Shown in pieces: positions 25,982-34,945 of a stretch of DNA of 64,000 nt. Source of the DNA: Nitrospinae bacterium bin107. Lineage in GTDB: Bacteria; UBA8248. The stretch is taken from NCBI GenBank assembly GCA_002238965.1, contig MPNJ01000010.1:78938-142937 (forward strand), given 5' to 3'. The position numbers were made by a program, and so were the translations under genes. The notes under the pieces are model-generated. The model had not been told where the DNA came from. It saw only the letters and a program-made list of their open reading frames with translations, and ran no database searches. Within the stretch, counting starts at the first letter, position 1. Every line of letters starts with the position of its first letter.

Positions 25982-27055
25982 TTATGAGGATTGACAAAGT
26001 CCAATATCTTCATCCAGCCAGCCCTGCTCAGATAGAGCTTTGCACGCAATCTGAATCTGCCGCCTGGAAAATTGTTTTTTTCGGTCACTCCAAGAGTGGA
26101 TTGTCTCAACTACCTCATCCAGGCTTCGGGCATGATCCTTGCGAATAACCCAGTGCGTAGTTGTTAAGAGTTCGAGGCCGAAAGACGACTCGAATCCATC
26201 GACAAGTTCAGACACCCTGTCGAAGTGTGACTGAGTTTGAGGATGAGCTTCCAGATATTCACGTGCGTCCTCGACGGCACCCGGAACGAGTTCCAGTTGT
26301 TTGTCGGGAGCGTCTCCCCCGTCGGCATATCCTGATGTTAGATGTCCTTCAATTGCGGTAAGTACGTGCCTCAGGTTTTCGGCGTATGGACCATAAGGCC
26401 CTTCTCGGAAATTTAGCCTCAGTGGTTCACCCGCTATTTGCATGAAGTACATGAGTTTGTGAACTTCCAGCAATGTTACAAACGGATCGAGCAACCCGTC
26501 CAGATAGCGGCGCATCAAGTTGACCAACACTGCTCGACCTTGTGTCATTTTTGGAACTTCTTTCGATCTGTTGGTCCGTTTATTTTCAGCGGGGCCGCCG
26601 CCCGGCTCGTATACGATGGCTCTCAGGTCGCTAAATTCTTGCAGCATCGCTTCTATTCGAGGCCGAACCTCGCGCCAACTCAAACCGCCCAGCCCACTAC
26701 CCAGGGGCGGCAGGGCAATCGAACGAATATCGCGAGTTCGGATTTCCTCCGCCAAAGCCTTCAAACCGTCATCAATGTCTTCCATACGACTTTTCCCGCG
26801 CCAATGCCGTTTGGTGGGGAAGTTGATGATGTAGCGTGGGTTGGTGAGTTGACCTGTTTCGAAGACGAACATCCTCCCGGGCTGGACCTCATTTCGTTTA
26901 CAGGCGTCCGCATATGCCTTGAAATTTTCCGGGAATGTTTTTTTGAATTGAAGAGCTATACCACGCCCCATCACGCCCACGCAGTTGACGGTATTGACCA
27001 ATGCTTCCACATCTTCCACAAGAATGTTGCCTGTCTTGTGTTCGATCATTGCCAT
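25982..27055 (-). CDS. darG: DarG: macrodomain antitoxin of a DarTG system
   Basis: The 357-residue protein starts at ATG 27055, 12 nt after darT. Residues 1-150 are a macrodomain: HKTGNILVEDVEALVNTVNC, GVMGRGIALQFKK, TKRHWRGKSRMEDIDDGL and IRSIALPPLGSGLGGLSW. In DarG this domain removes ADP-ribose from thymidines modified by DarT. The C-terminal half (from about residue 165) has YLDGLLDPFVTLLEVHKLMY and LRLNFREGPYGPYAENLRHV, matching the long-form DarG C-terminal domain that also binds the toxin. The gene is AT-richer than its neighbours and antisense to them. Confidence 0.92.
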   Translation of the reverse strand: MAMIEHKTGNILVEDVEALVNTVNCVGVMGRGIALQFKKTFPENFKAYADACKRNEVQPGRMFVFETGQLTNPRYIINFPTKRHWRGKSRMEDIDDGLKALAEEIRTRDIRSIALPPLGSGLGGLSWREVRPRIEAMLQEFSDLRAIVYEPGGGPAENKRTNRSKEVPKMTQGRAVLVNLMRRYLDGLLDPFVTLLEVHKLMYFMQIAGEPLRLNFREGPYGPYAENLRHVLTAIEGHLTSGYADGGDAPDKQLELVPGAVEDAREYLEAHPQTQSHFDRVSELVDGFESSFGLELLTTTHWVIRKDHARSLDEVVETIHSWSDRKKQFSRRQIQIACKALSEQGWLDEDIGLCQSS

Positions 27056-27067
27056 CTCCTGATTGAA

Positions 27068-27706
27068 TTAATAATACCAATCCGGCTTGAATTCAACAAG
27101 AGGTTGAGGCGTGGCCTTTGGAAGAGTTGTAATTACTTGTTTGTGAATTTGTAAGTTTTGTACGCCAATCCGCTGCACGAGCTCCCATGGAAATGATTTT
27201 TCGATCAGAAACTCTGCCTGCTTCTCTTCCTTACATGCACGCCAATCCCTAGCTCGAACAGAGGGCCAATTGATTTCTGCCAATTGGGTAAGGTTGCAAC
27301 GATCCTCGAAATAGGATGAGCCTGCATTCGACAACGTGAAGGCCCATCGCCGCTGTGAATCTTCGGCCCAGAGGACGGTTTTCTGTAAGTCCGCCTCCAG
27401 ATGGATAATATGTGATTGTCCGTCACGATAGGCTAATTCTGGGTGATTCCCCTTGTGTATCAAGTATAACATCACGGATCTCGGGCAGAAATAAAATGGC
27501 ACGCAGTCACCAACATTTAGATTTGGATAACTTTCTAGCGGCATTGTTAAGCGTCGCTGCTTAATGTTGTTCATGCCGATAGTAGTGCCTGTGATTTCTC
27601 GGTTTATGACTTCAGCGTCGCACCACAGGCATTCTTCTGAGAGAATTGATGGCAAGCGGTCTACATGAACGATGTGGTAAATCTTTGGACTGTCAGAAAC
27701 CGTCAT
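27068..27706 (-). CDS. darT: DarT: DNA ADP-ribosyltransferase toxin
   Basis: The 212-residue protein starts at ATG 27706. It has the DarT (DUF4433) features YHIVHVDRLPSIL near the N terminus, a tract with VGDCVPFYFCPRSVMLYLIH in the NAD-binding region, the long HIIHLEADLQKTV segment and EEKQAEFLIEKSFPW carrying the catalytic glutamate. DarT attaches ADP-ribose to thymidine in single-stranded DNA; the downstream darG reverses this. DarTG modules act as toxin-antitoxin and anti-phage systems. All key residues appear intact. Confidence 0.93.
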   Translation of the reverse strand: MTVSDSPKIYHIVHVDRLPSILSEECLWCDAEVINREITGTTIGMNNIKQRRLTMPLESYPNLNVGDCVPFYFCPRSVMLYLIHKGNHPELAYRDGQSHIIHLEADLQKTVLWAEDSQRRWAFTLSNAGSSYFEDRCNLTQLAEINWPSVRARDWRACKEEKQAEFLIEKSFPWELVQRIGVQNLQIHKQVITTLPKATPQPLVEFKPDWYY

Positions 27707-27853
27707 ATTGGCATCTCGGCTGACACATTACGGTAATTTGTTGATCCATCCTCAAGCATATCATGTATTAGTTTTCCAGCATTTGGCATCCCCTTAAATT
27801 ATTCATTTTAAAAAACATCGAAGGCTAGTTAGAATTGGAATCGATATTTAATT

Positions 27854-28579
27854 TTATGCATCCCCAGCCGGCGGCCAGATGCGCTCGCCCACGCTGGGGG
27901 AACTGGGCGCGTGGACGAGGGTGTTCACCGCCTGGCGCGAGCGGGGTATCTTCTCCGTCGTGAAATTCTTCTGAAGGGATTCCAGGGATACCCACTCATA
28001 GAGAATCCCGTGCTTCGCCCAACCCGAGACCGATACGAGATTCCGCGCGCCGACGCAGCCTTCCATGCTCGTCAAGCGCGGCATCCGCACCTGGGCGTAC
28101 CAGCACCCGAGCTCGTCTTCGTTCTCGACGGCGTTGATGTTGAAGGTCCCGAACTGGATGCCGGGACCGGGTGTGATGCCCGGAGCGCGGGATTTGAACT
28201 CTGGCCCATTGATGCGGTTGTGTTCCATGAAGACGCAGGATCGCGCGTTCAATCGCCGGTTGAGCATTTCCCGGTCATCCGCCGTCATCATCTCCGCCAT
28301 CTGCTCGGGACTCGGGTCCAGAAAAACGGTGGGGCCCAATGCGCCATAGAGCATCAGGTACTGAACGCCGGTGGGAACGCTCGCGTCGTCCGTGTGGTGG
28401 ACGACTCCCCGGATTCGCTCCTCACGCTCGGGCGTGACGATGTTCTTCACGTGCGCCGCCCACAGGTAGCCCGGACGCCCGAGCGCTTCGGGGATATGCA
28501 CCTCATGAAGCCAGGAAATATATTCATCCGCTCCCTCTTCGGGAAGGTCGTACCATACCGCCCAGATTCCTCGGTCCAT
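27854..28579 (-). CDS. Unrecognised protein, likely dimeric alpha/beta-barrel type
   Basis: The 241-residue protein starts at ATG 28579, 38 nt after the AhpD-like selenoprotein gene, and is probably cotranscribed with it. I do not recognise a named family. Two similar halves are suggested: IWAVWYDLPEEGADEYISWL with HIPEALGRPGYLWAAHVK in the first, and GIQFGTFNINAVENEDELGC with MPRLTSMEGCVGARNLVSV in the second. Short strands followed by a helix and a GY-x-W or GAR-N strand recall EthD/ABM-type ferredoxin-like barrels. There is no signal peptide. GC content resembles that of the metabolic genes rather than the AT-rich neighbours. The function is unknown. Confidence 0.7.
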   Translation of the reverse strand: MDRGIWAVWYDLPEEGADEYISWLHEVHIPEALGRPGYLWAAHVKNIVTPEREERIRGVVHHTDDASVPTGVQYLMLYGALGPTVFLDPSPEQMAEMMTADDREMLNRRLNARSCVFMEHNRINGPEFKSRAPGITPGPGIQFGTFNINAVENEDELGCWYAQVRMPRLTSMEGCVGARNLVSVSGWAKHGILYEWVSLESLQKNFTTEKIPRSRQAVNTLVHAPSSPSVGERIWPPAGDA

Positions 28580-28617
28580 TTATCGGTTCTCCTCTTTGAC
28601 GTGGTTCATGGATGTTC

Positions 28618-29286
28618 CTACTCGTTGGGTTCGGGGAAGGCGTCCGGCCAGTTGTCGAGAACTTCCTGCAGATAAGCCTTGAGCTTCGCCGGGTCGGGCC
28701 GGAGACGGCCCACGTCCTCAATGACTTCAATCTCATCGTTCGGCAGTTTGAGAGAGTCATGATAGCGGTTTCTCATGTTGAAGTAGCTGATGACGAAGGT
28801 GAGCTCCACGAACTCGGCGTCCGTGAAATGCTCTTGCACGTCCTCGGCTATGTCGTCTCTTGATTTGGCGGTGTTGCGCGTGACGTGTTCGGCCCACAGG
28901 ACGGTCGCCTTCTCCTCAGGACTCAGGAGCGGCGAATCCATGTAGTCGTCCGAGCCTATGGCGGCGACGTGCTCATCCGTGATTCCCAGCACCCGGCCGA
29001 GAGCGGTGTTGTGGGCGAGTCAGTAGTTGCATCCGTTCATCTGGCTGGTCTTGATGACCGCGATCTCTTTGATCTTGGAAGACAGCACGGTGCCGAGCCC
29101 CTCGCGCATCAGGGTCTGGACGAGGGGATAGAAAATGCGGGCGAGAAACGGAGAGTGCGCCGTCGCCCGGGTGGAATTGACCTGCCTGCGCTGAAAGTTG
29201 TTCAGGATTTCGAAAGTGCGCGCGACTTCGCCCTCGGCGCTTTCGCTTTCGAGCAACGGAACTCTGGACACGGGATGGCTCCTCAT
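28618..29286 (-). CDS. AhpD-like selenoprotein (carboxymuconolactone decarboxylase fold) with in-frame UGA
   Basis: Reading TGA 29022-29020 as selenocysteine gives one 222-residue protein from ATG 29286 to the stop at 28618. The UGA lies exactly where AhpD-like proteins have the second cysteine of the C-x-x-C motif: KEIAVIKTSQMNGCNY-U-LAHNTALGR. The proton-relay glutamate (E, 11 residues before the Cys) and the histidine after U are present. Downstream it continues with PLLSPEEKATVLWAEHVTRN, DAEFVELTFVISYFN and RYHDSLKLPN, the expected helices. The family includes peroxidase-related thiol enzymes; Sec should raise reactivity. Its partner is the unknown gene at 27854. Without recoding it would be read as two hypothetical fragments. 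Confidence 0.88.
28987..29011 (-). promoter_or_regulatory. Candidate bacterial SECIS for the AhpD-like gene
   Basis: On the minus strand CAACACC (29011-29005) can pair with GGTGCTG (28993-28987) with one mismatch, closing an 11-nt loop that begins with G, 15 nt after the UGA. The position agrees with bacterial SECIS elements, but the stem is weaker than that at 2060 and the exact fold is uncertain. Confidence 0.45.
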
Positions 29287-29430
29287 CGGGGCATTGTTAA
29301 AGAAAATTCAACATACCATTATGAAATCTCGAACCACCAGGTGTTTTGTCCAGCGTACTAAAACTAACGCACAAAACTTGCACAATTCAACATTTCAAGT
29401 CTTTAGTTGTCGCATTATGCTCATATTCTA

Positions 29431-30714
29431 CTATTGCTCATTATTATCGAGTACACCGGATTCAAGAAGAGGTATGTCTAAACTTTCAATTTCTTGAAGT
29501 TCACGACCAGCAATGCCTTGAAGATCTCCATACATACCAGCCGTTGATTCTATAACTCCTTCGATTTGTTTTTCCCGCTTCGCCCAAAGTCTCGTCATGG
29601 TTTTTCGTTCTCTATCGAGGTCTTCTTGCATATTTGAAAATTTCTCAACGATTGCTTCTACTCGGTGTTTGAATTCTGGCCCTGTCAAATATCGGTAGAC
29701 CATCTCCATTTTAGTTTCTTGACCCACTTGAGCTTGTCGGATATTTGCCATGGCGATTAGAGATTGGCGGAGACAAATCGCCAGCGGCATTGCAAAAAGC
29801 GGTTGTGTTATCCATACATCGTCTCTCTCTCCAAATGTTTCTACATCTTTTGGTAATGCGGTCGATACGATAACGGCAATCTCAGCTTTAGCCGCACGCT
29901 GATCATTTCTGAGCTTTGTCAGCCATTCATCGTTCCAGTTTTTTGTCCTTTTTGTTTCCCAAAGAATATGGCCGCAAGCTTGACCCATTGGGCTAACAAC
30001 CTTTTGGAGCACATCAGCCCCAGACTCACCTTTTGGAACAGGCTCAATGCAATCTAGCGGAAATTTTGTGTTTAACCTTGCCTCAACCTCCAATTCAAGA
30101 ACTTCTCCTTGTAGCTGCTGGGAGCCTTGCTCTGCTTTTTTTTGTAATTCCTCGATTTGACGTTTCATGGAGGAAATCTGCTCTTCCTTTTCTGTAACCG
30201 TGAGCTTGAGTTCTTCTTCTACTTCTTGTTTCGTACTCTGTCGCACTTCCTCAACGGAATCTCTAACTCGCTTTTCTACAGTCAAATCTAATTCTCGTTT
30301 GGCTTCATCAAGTTCGCGTTGTTTGCGGAGGGTATCAGCCTGAGCTTTTTGTGCTTCTTCCAGTTTCCGGTCGCGTTGTTTGAGGACTTCTTCAAGTTCT
30401 TCTAACTCCTTTGTTTTCGCTTCTAGGTCAGACGCAGTGGCACGTTTCGCCTTTAGAGCTTCTTCCTCTGAAATTGCGGCACGTTCAATTTTTAGTTTTT
30501 CCGCAACTTGTTCATTAATCGCATTTTGGGCACGCTTAACTTCTCTTTGCTGAACACGAATTTCATCTTCGCGTTTTGAAACTTCAGTTTCTTTCTCCGT
30601 GATTATTGCCTCGTATTCCTTCTGGACTGTTTTAATAAGAGGCGCTGCTAAAGACTCTGTAAGTTTGATCTCTTTAGAGCAGTGCGGACATACGATGGTT
30701 GGGTCTGTGCTCAT
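29431..30714 (-). CDS. DUF2130 coiled-coil, nuclease-fold-like protein
   Basis: The 427-residue protein starts at ATG 30714. The first residues hold a putative zinc site in IVCPHCSKEI (a single C-x-x-C). A charged coiled coil spans roughly residues 30-205. The C-terminal DUF2130 domain follows, with GADVLQKVVSPMGQACGHIL, WETKRTKNWNDEWLTKLRND and QRAAKAEIAVIVSTALP. The E-x-K in WETKRT after a preceding acidic residue resembles a PD-(D/E)XK nuclease core. The cellular role is not established. It is AT-rich, antisense to the flanking operons and stands alone, like other accessory genes in this window. Confidence 0.85.
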   Translation of the reverse strand: MSTDPTIVCPHCSKEIKLTESLAAPLIKTVQKEYEAIITEKETEVSKREDEIRVQQREVKRAQNAINEQVAEKLKIERAAISEEEALKAKRATASDLEAKTKELEELEEVLKQRDRKLEEAQKAQADTLRKQRELDEAKRELDLTVEKRVRDSVEEVRQSTKQEVEEELKLTVTEKEEQISSMKRQIEELQKKAEQGSQQLQGEVLELEVEARLNTKFPLDCIEPVPKGESGADVLQKVVSPMGQACGHILWETKRTKNWNDEWLTKLRNDQRAAKAEIAVIVSTALPKDVETFGERDDVWITQPLFAMPLAICLRQSLIAMANIRQAQVGQETKMEMVYRYLTGPEFKHRVEAIVEKFSNMQEDLDRERKTMTRLWAKREKQIEGVIESTAGMYGDLQGIAGRELQEIESLDIPLLESGVLDNNEQ

Positions 30715-30981
30715 TTACGCTCCTGAGAAATTAAAAATGGCTAAGGCAATTTTGCAGTAGCTTAACCCACATTTTATTGAATAGGGAATGGAGGATGATT
30801 TTGGCAGAAGCCCTTCTATGAACCCCGTTCCGGGATGACACGCGCGCCGATTCTTGCTAGTCTTTTTCCCATACAAAGAGAAGATGCAAAAAGATTGAAG
30901 CGTCCCGTACTCAAGGCCCCTTCCTCGAAGGCGGCATGAATAAGGACGCTTCCAGTTCCATATCCGTGAAGAGGACCGGAC

Positions 30982-31458
30982 GTGCGAAAAGCCGATATTT
31001 ACACAGCCGTCATTTTCATGCTCTATAGCGTCATCGGCTTTTTCTACATCATTCCCACGCAGATTCAATACTCCATTCCCCCCGAAGAAGTCTCGAACGC
31101 CGTTTTCCTGCCTACCTTCTTTCCTACCTCCGCCGTCGTCACCTTCGGGCTGGTGAGCGCAATGTTCCTGTTCGGGGCTCTCAGGCGGAGTGAAGCGGGC
31201 GGGCAGGTGATTTCGGGCAAAAGGGCGCTCTTGCAAGTCAGCGCCGTATTCGTTCTTTGCTACGTCTACGTCGAGGCTATGGCGTATTTCGGCTTTCTGG
31301 TGAGTACGCCCGTTTTTCTCGCAATCCTTGTTGTGTCCATGGGCACGCGCGACTGGCGCTACGTCGCGGCGATGTCGATTCTGTTTCCTCTCGTGGTGAA
31401 CTATTTCTTCTGGTTCGCCTTCAAGCTGGCGCTGCCCGAGGGCAGCCTCTTCAGTTAG
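30982..31458 (+). CDS. TTT transporter small membrane subunit (TctB family)
   Basis: GTG 30982 starts a 158-residue protein with four hydrophobic segments (around residues 8-27, 43-66, 79-103 and 112-145), the standard TctB layout. The N-terminal VRKADIYTAVIFMLYSVIGF and the loop with PTFFPTSAVVTFGLVSAMFL match the family. It is followed 7 nt later by the large subunit and then by the binding protein, forming the B-A-C operon of TTT transporter 2. Confidence 0.88.
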   Translation: MRKADIYTAVIFMLYSVIGFFYIIPTQIQYSIPPEEVSNAVFLPTFFPTSAVVTFGLVSAMFLFGALRRSEAGGQVISGKRALLQVSAVFVLCYVYVEAMAYFGFLVSTPVFLAILVVSMGTRDWRYVAAMSILFPLVVNYFFWFAFKLALPEGSLFS

Positions 31459-31465
31459 GGCGCGT

Positions 31466-33004
31466 ATGTTCGAGCAGATAATCCAGGGAGTTACGATGGC
31501 GCTCACGTGGCAGGGCATCGCCATGATAGCGCTGGGGGTCTTCGTGGGCATCACGGTGGGCGCGATTCCAGGGCTCACCAGCGTGATGGCGACCGCGATC
31601 CTGGTGCCCTTCTCATTCTTCATGCCGCCCGTGCTGGGCATTCCCTTCTTGCTGGGGATTCACAAGGGAACGCTCTTCGGAGGCTCCATCCCCGCGATTC
31701 TGGTGAACACGCCGGGAACAGCCCCCGCGGCGGCAACCTGTATGGACGGGTTTCCGCTCGCGCAAAAAGGCGAGGCGAGGAGCGCGATCCAGATGGCGCT
31801 CTACTCTTCGACCATAGGCGATACCTTCAGCGATCTCGTTCTCATACTGGCGGCGCTTCCGCTGGCCGCCGTGGCGCTCCTGTTCGGACCGACCGAGTTC
31901 TTCGGGCTCCTGCTCATGGGGCTGGCCATCATCTCCAGCGTGACGGGCGCCTCCCTGGTGAAGGGCGTTCTGTCGGCCATCATCGGACTTCAACTCGGAA
32001 TGGTGGGCACGGACATCATCTCGGGCGGGGAGCGCTTTACGTTCGGTCTTCATGGACTGGCCGAAGGGATTGGAGTGGTTCCCCTGCTCATCGGGCTGTT
32101 CGCCGTGAGCGAGGTTTTCATACAAGCGGAAAAAAAGGCTTCCGTCCTCTCGAGCCCGCCCGATACCCTGCACTTGAAAGGCGGCAGGACACTCAAGATC
32201 GTCGAGGTATGGCATTCAGCGCGCACCATCCTGCGCTCGTCCATGATCGGCACCTTCGTCGGCGCGATTCCGGGCACGGGAGCGGCCATCGCCACCTTCG
32301 TGAGCTACGCGGCGGCGAAGCGGGCTTCCAAGAAGCCCGAAGAATACGGCCACGGCAGCTACGAGGGCGTCGCTGCCTCAGAAGCCGCCAACAGCGCGGT
32401 GGCGGGCGCGGACCTCATCCCCACCCTCACTTTCGGCATCCCGGGGGACCCGAGCGCCGCGATACTCATGGGCGCGTTCATCGCCCAGGGGCTGCGGCCG
32501 GGGCCGAGCCTGTTCCAGGAACACGCCCCCATGATGTACGCCATATTCACACTGCTGCTGATAGGGAACCCCATCATGCTGGTCCAGGGCTGGCTGCTCA
32601 CGGGCATGTTCGCCAAGATCGTCACCATCCGCCAGTCGTTACTGGTGCCGGGCATCATCGTTTCCTGTCTGGTGGGCGCGTACGTCTATCACAGCAACCT
32701 GGGCGACCTCGTGCTGGCGCTCGTCGCGGGCCTGTTCGGATACGGGTTCAGAAAACTCAAATTTCCGATGGCCCCGCTCGTCATCGCGTTCATACTGGCG
32801 CCCCGGGCGGAGGAGGCCTTACAGCAGGCGCTTATCATATCCGACGGCGATTATTCCGTTTTCATCACCCGCCCCATCGCGGCGTTTTTCATCGGCTTGA
32901 CCATACTCATGCTGGTGACGAGCATTTGGAAGCGACCATGGGCCGAGACCTTCAGGCCGCAACCGGTAGCTGATTCGAACATTTCAAAGGAGGAACCAAA
33001 ATGA
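31466..33004 (+). CDS. TTT transporter large membrane subunit (TctA family)
   Basis: The 512-residue protein starts at ATG 31466. It has the two TctA G-x-x-P-G regions (GAIPGLTSVMATAILVPFSF near residue 35 and VGAIPGTGAAIATFVSYAA near residue 270), FGGSIPAILVNTPGTAPAAA, and EAANSAVAGADLIPTLTFGI. Its stop codon TGA (33002-33004) overlaps the ATG of the TctC gene at 33001, giving translational coupling. Confidence 0.94.
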   Translation: MFEQIIQGVTMALTWQGIAMIALGVFVGITVGAIPGLTSVMATAILVPFSFFMPPVLGIPFLLGIHKGTLFGGSIPAILVNTPGTAPAAATCMDGFPLAQKGEARSAIQMALYSSTIGDTFSDLVLILAALPLAAVALLFGPTEFFGLLLMGLAIISSVTGASLVKGVLSAIIGLQLGMVGTDIISGGERFTFGLHGLAEGIGVVPLLIGLFAVSEVFIQAEKKASVLSSPPDTLHLKGGRTLKIVEVWHSARTILRSSMIGTFVGAIPGTGAAIATFVSYAAAKRASKKPEEYGHGSYEGVAASEAANSAVAGADLIPTLTFGIPGDPSAAILMGAFIAQGLRPGPSLFQEHAPMMYAIFTLLLIGNPIMLVQGWLLTGMFAKIVTIRQSLLVPGIIVSCLVGAYVYHSNLGDLVLALVAGLFGYGFRKLKFPMAPLVIAFILAPRAEEALQQALIISDGDYSVFITRPIAAFFIGLTILMLVTSIWKRPWAETFRPQPVADSNISKEEPK

Positions 33005-33990
33005 TGCGCAAATCATGGAAGATCGCCCTGGCAGTAGCCTTGTCGCTCGGGCTCCTCACCTTCACCGCCCTGCCCGTCTCGGCGGAGAAGTATCCCTCGA
33101 AACCCATCAAGATCATCGTGCCCCTGGGCGCGGGGGGATCGCACGACCTGCACTCGCGCGCCGTGGCGAGCGTGCTTCACCAGTACATCGGTCAGCCCGC
33201 CTACGTGCAGCTCATGCCGGGCGGCGGCGGAAAGATTGGGATGGGAGCGCTCAAGCGCGCCAAGCCCGACGGCTACACCCTCTTGATGGGCGCGAACAGC
33301 CATCTCTACATGTCGCCCCACGTGAAGGACATGGGTTTCGACCCGTTCAAGGATTTCATCCCCGTGTTCCAGATCAACGAACTCCCCTACTTGCTCGCCA
33401 CGCTGGGGAGCCAGCCGTGGAAGAATTTCAAGGAATACATCGCCGCGGCGAAAAAGAGCAAAGGCAAGATCAAGCACGGCTCCACGGGGACGTATGGCCT
33501 GAGCCACACCATGATGCTCAAGATCGCATACGCCACGAAGACGAAGTTGCCCCACGTTCCCTTCCGAGGCGGCGGTCCGGCCATGAAGGCCATGCTGGGT
33601 GGACACGTACAAACGGCGGGCGCCAACCCGGCGACGGGCGGCGTTCTCTCGAACTACAAGTCCGGCAAAATCCGCCTTCTGGGCGTCGCCGCCGCCAAGC
33701 GCTTCCCGCTTTTCCCTGACGTGCCGACCTTCAGGGAGCAGGGGGTCGACCTTCTGCTGTCGTCGAAGCGCATCATCATGGCGCCGGCGGGAACGCCCAA
33801 GGACCGCATCGACATCCTGACGAAGGCCCTGCTCAAGATGGCGAAGGACAAGACGTTCAAACGCCTGCTCAGGAAGATGGGGGTCAAGGCCGAGCCGGTC
33901 GTCGGCGAGAAGCTCCTGAAAGAGGTGAGAGCGGAATACGAGAGCAACAAGGATATCTACAAGAACGCCGGAGTGAAGATCAGAAACTGA
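33001..33990 (+). CDS. TTT transporter substrate-binding protein (TctC/Bug family)
   Basis: ATG 33001 follows AAAGGAGG and overlaps the TctA stop by 4 nt; a second ATG at 33004 is equally usable. The 329-residue protein has a Sec signal (KIALAVALSLGLLTFTALPV, cleaved near SAEKYPS). The mature part starts with the Bug-family YPSKPIKIIVPLGAGGSHDL, then QLMPGGGGKIGMGALKRAKP, KHGSTGTYGLSHTMMLKIAY and VPFRGGGPAMKAMLGGHVQT, all typical ligand-contact regions. It is a closer match to canonical TctC than the Tat-exported one at 12223. Confidence 0.93.
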   Translation: MMRKSWKIALAVALSLGLLTFTALPVSAEKYPSKPIKIIVPLGAGGSHDLHSRAVASVLHQYIGQPAYVQLMPGGGGKIGMGALKRAKPDGYTLLMGANSHLYMSPHVKDMGFDPFKDFIPVFQINELPYLLATLGSQPWKNFKEYIAAAKKSKGKIKHGSTGTYGLSHTMMLKIAYATKTKLPHVPFRGGGPAMKAMLGGHVQTAGANPATGGVLSNYKSGKIRLLGVAAAKRFPLFPDVPTFREQGVDLLLSSKRIIMAPAGTPKDRIDILTKALLKMAKDKTFKRLLRKMGVKAEPVVGEKLLKEVRAEYESNKDIYKNAGVKIRN

Positions 33991-34024
33991 AGATCCGGGC
34001 GATCGCGGGGAAGCAACCATGAGG

Positions 34025-34049
34025 GCGGGGGTGCGTTTCGCGCCCCCGC
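34025..34049 (+). promoter_or_regulatory. Intercistronic hairpin after the second TctC gene
   Basis: GCGGGGGTGCG (34025-34035) and CGCGCCCCCGC (34039-34049) form an 11-bp stem with one G-U pair around a TTT loop, 35 nt after the binding-protein stop and 30 nt before the next start. No U-run follows. Confidence 0.55.
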
Positions 34050-34079
34050 TCCGGCGTTTACAAAGAGGCGGAACGGGAT

Positions 34080-34943
34080 ATGCGGCGCCTGAGCGATCAC
34101 CTGGTGGCGGAGACCGGATATCTGTGGGCGAACGTGGGTGCGGGCGTCACCGAAGCCGGCGTGGTGCTCATCGACTGCCCCGTGCGGCCATCGGATTCGA
34201 GGAGCTGGCAGGAAGAACTGAGGGCGCTCAGCCCCAAAGGCATCCGCTACCGCATCTCGACCGATTATCACGGCGATCACACCATCGGCTCCGCATTCAT
34301 CGAGGATGCGGGGGTGGTCTCCATCGCGCCCCAGCGCGTATTCGATGCGCTCGCCGCGAAGGATAACCCCCTCGCCGGACGCGAGACCTTCATCAACACA
34401 TTGGATGACATCGGCGCGCATGATGAGGCTAAGGAAATCGCGGAAGCCGTCCTCCCCCTGCCGCAAGTCTGCTTCGATCAAGGGATGACGCTCCACTTAC
34501 ATCCCCTGACGTTCGAAATTTACCGCCTGGGCGGCCATACGCCCGCCTGCAGTTCGGTGTACGTGCCCGAGGAAGGCGTCATCTTCACGGGCGACGTGAT
34601 GATCAACGAACCGGGCCCCGGGATGCGCGAGGCCCGCTTCCGGGAATGGATCGAGGCGCTCGCGTGGATGGAGAGCCTGCCCGCCGCGCACGTCGTCCCC
34701 GGCCACGGGGAGATATGCGGGATCGGGGAAGTGCGGCGCTTCCGGAACGAATTCGAGGAGATGTGGGGGATGATGGAGGGATTGGTGGAAAAGGGCATGA
34801 CGCAGGATGAAGCCTCAACCGACGATTCGTTCGAGAAGTTCTTCTGGTCCGATACGGGGCGGGGCGAATCGTGGGTCGCGCACAGGAGGCGGACTTTCCG
34901 CCGGGGGCTCGAGAACCTCTACGCGGAGGTGAAGGAGGGATAG
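34080..34943 (+). CDS. MBL-fold metallo-hydrolase with variant metal motif
   Basis: The 287-residue protein starts at ATG 34080. The metallo-beta-lactamase fold is recognised from GVVLIDCPVRPSD, the metal motif ISTDYHGDHTIGSAFIED, LGGHTPACSSVYVPEEGVIF, TGDVMINEPGPG and AAHVVPGHGEICG. In the canonical H-x-H-x-D-H motif the first His is replaced by Asp here (D-Y-H-G-D-H), so metal site 1 is altered. No signal peptide is seen. It lies in a short operon after TTT transporter 2 and may hydrolyse an ester, lactone or thioester of the transported acid. Confidence 0.87.
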   Translation: MRRLSDHLVAETGYLWANVGAGVTEAGVVLIDCPVRPSDSRSWQEELRALSPKGIRYRISTDYHGDHTIGSAFIEDAGVVSIAPQRVFDALAAKDNPLAGRETFINTLDDIGAHDEAKEIAEAVLPLPQVCFDQGMTLHLHPLTFEIYRLGGHTPACSSVYVPEEGVIFTGDVMINEPGPGMREARFREWIEALAWMESLPAAHVVPGHGEICGIGEVRRFRNEFEEMWGMMEGLVEKGMTQDEASTDDSFEKFFWSDTGRGESWVAHRRRTFRRGLENLYAEVKEG

Positions 34944-34945
34944 CA

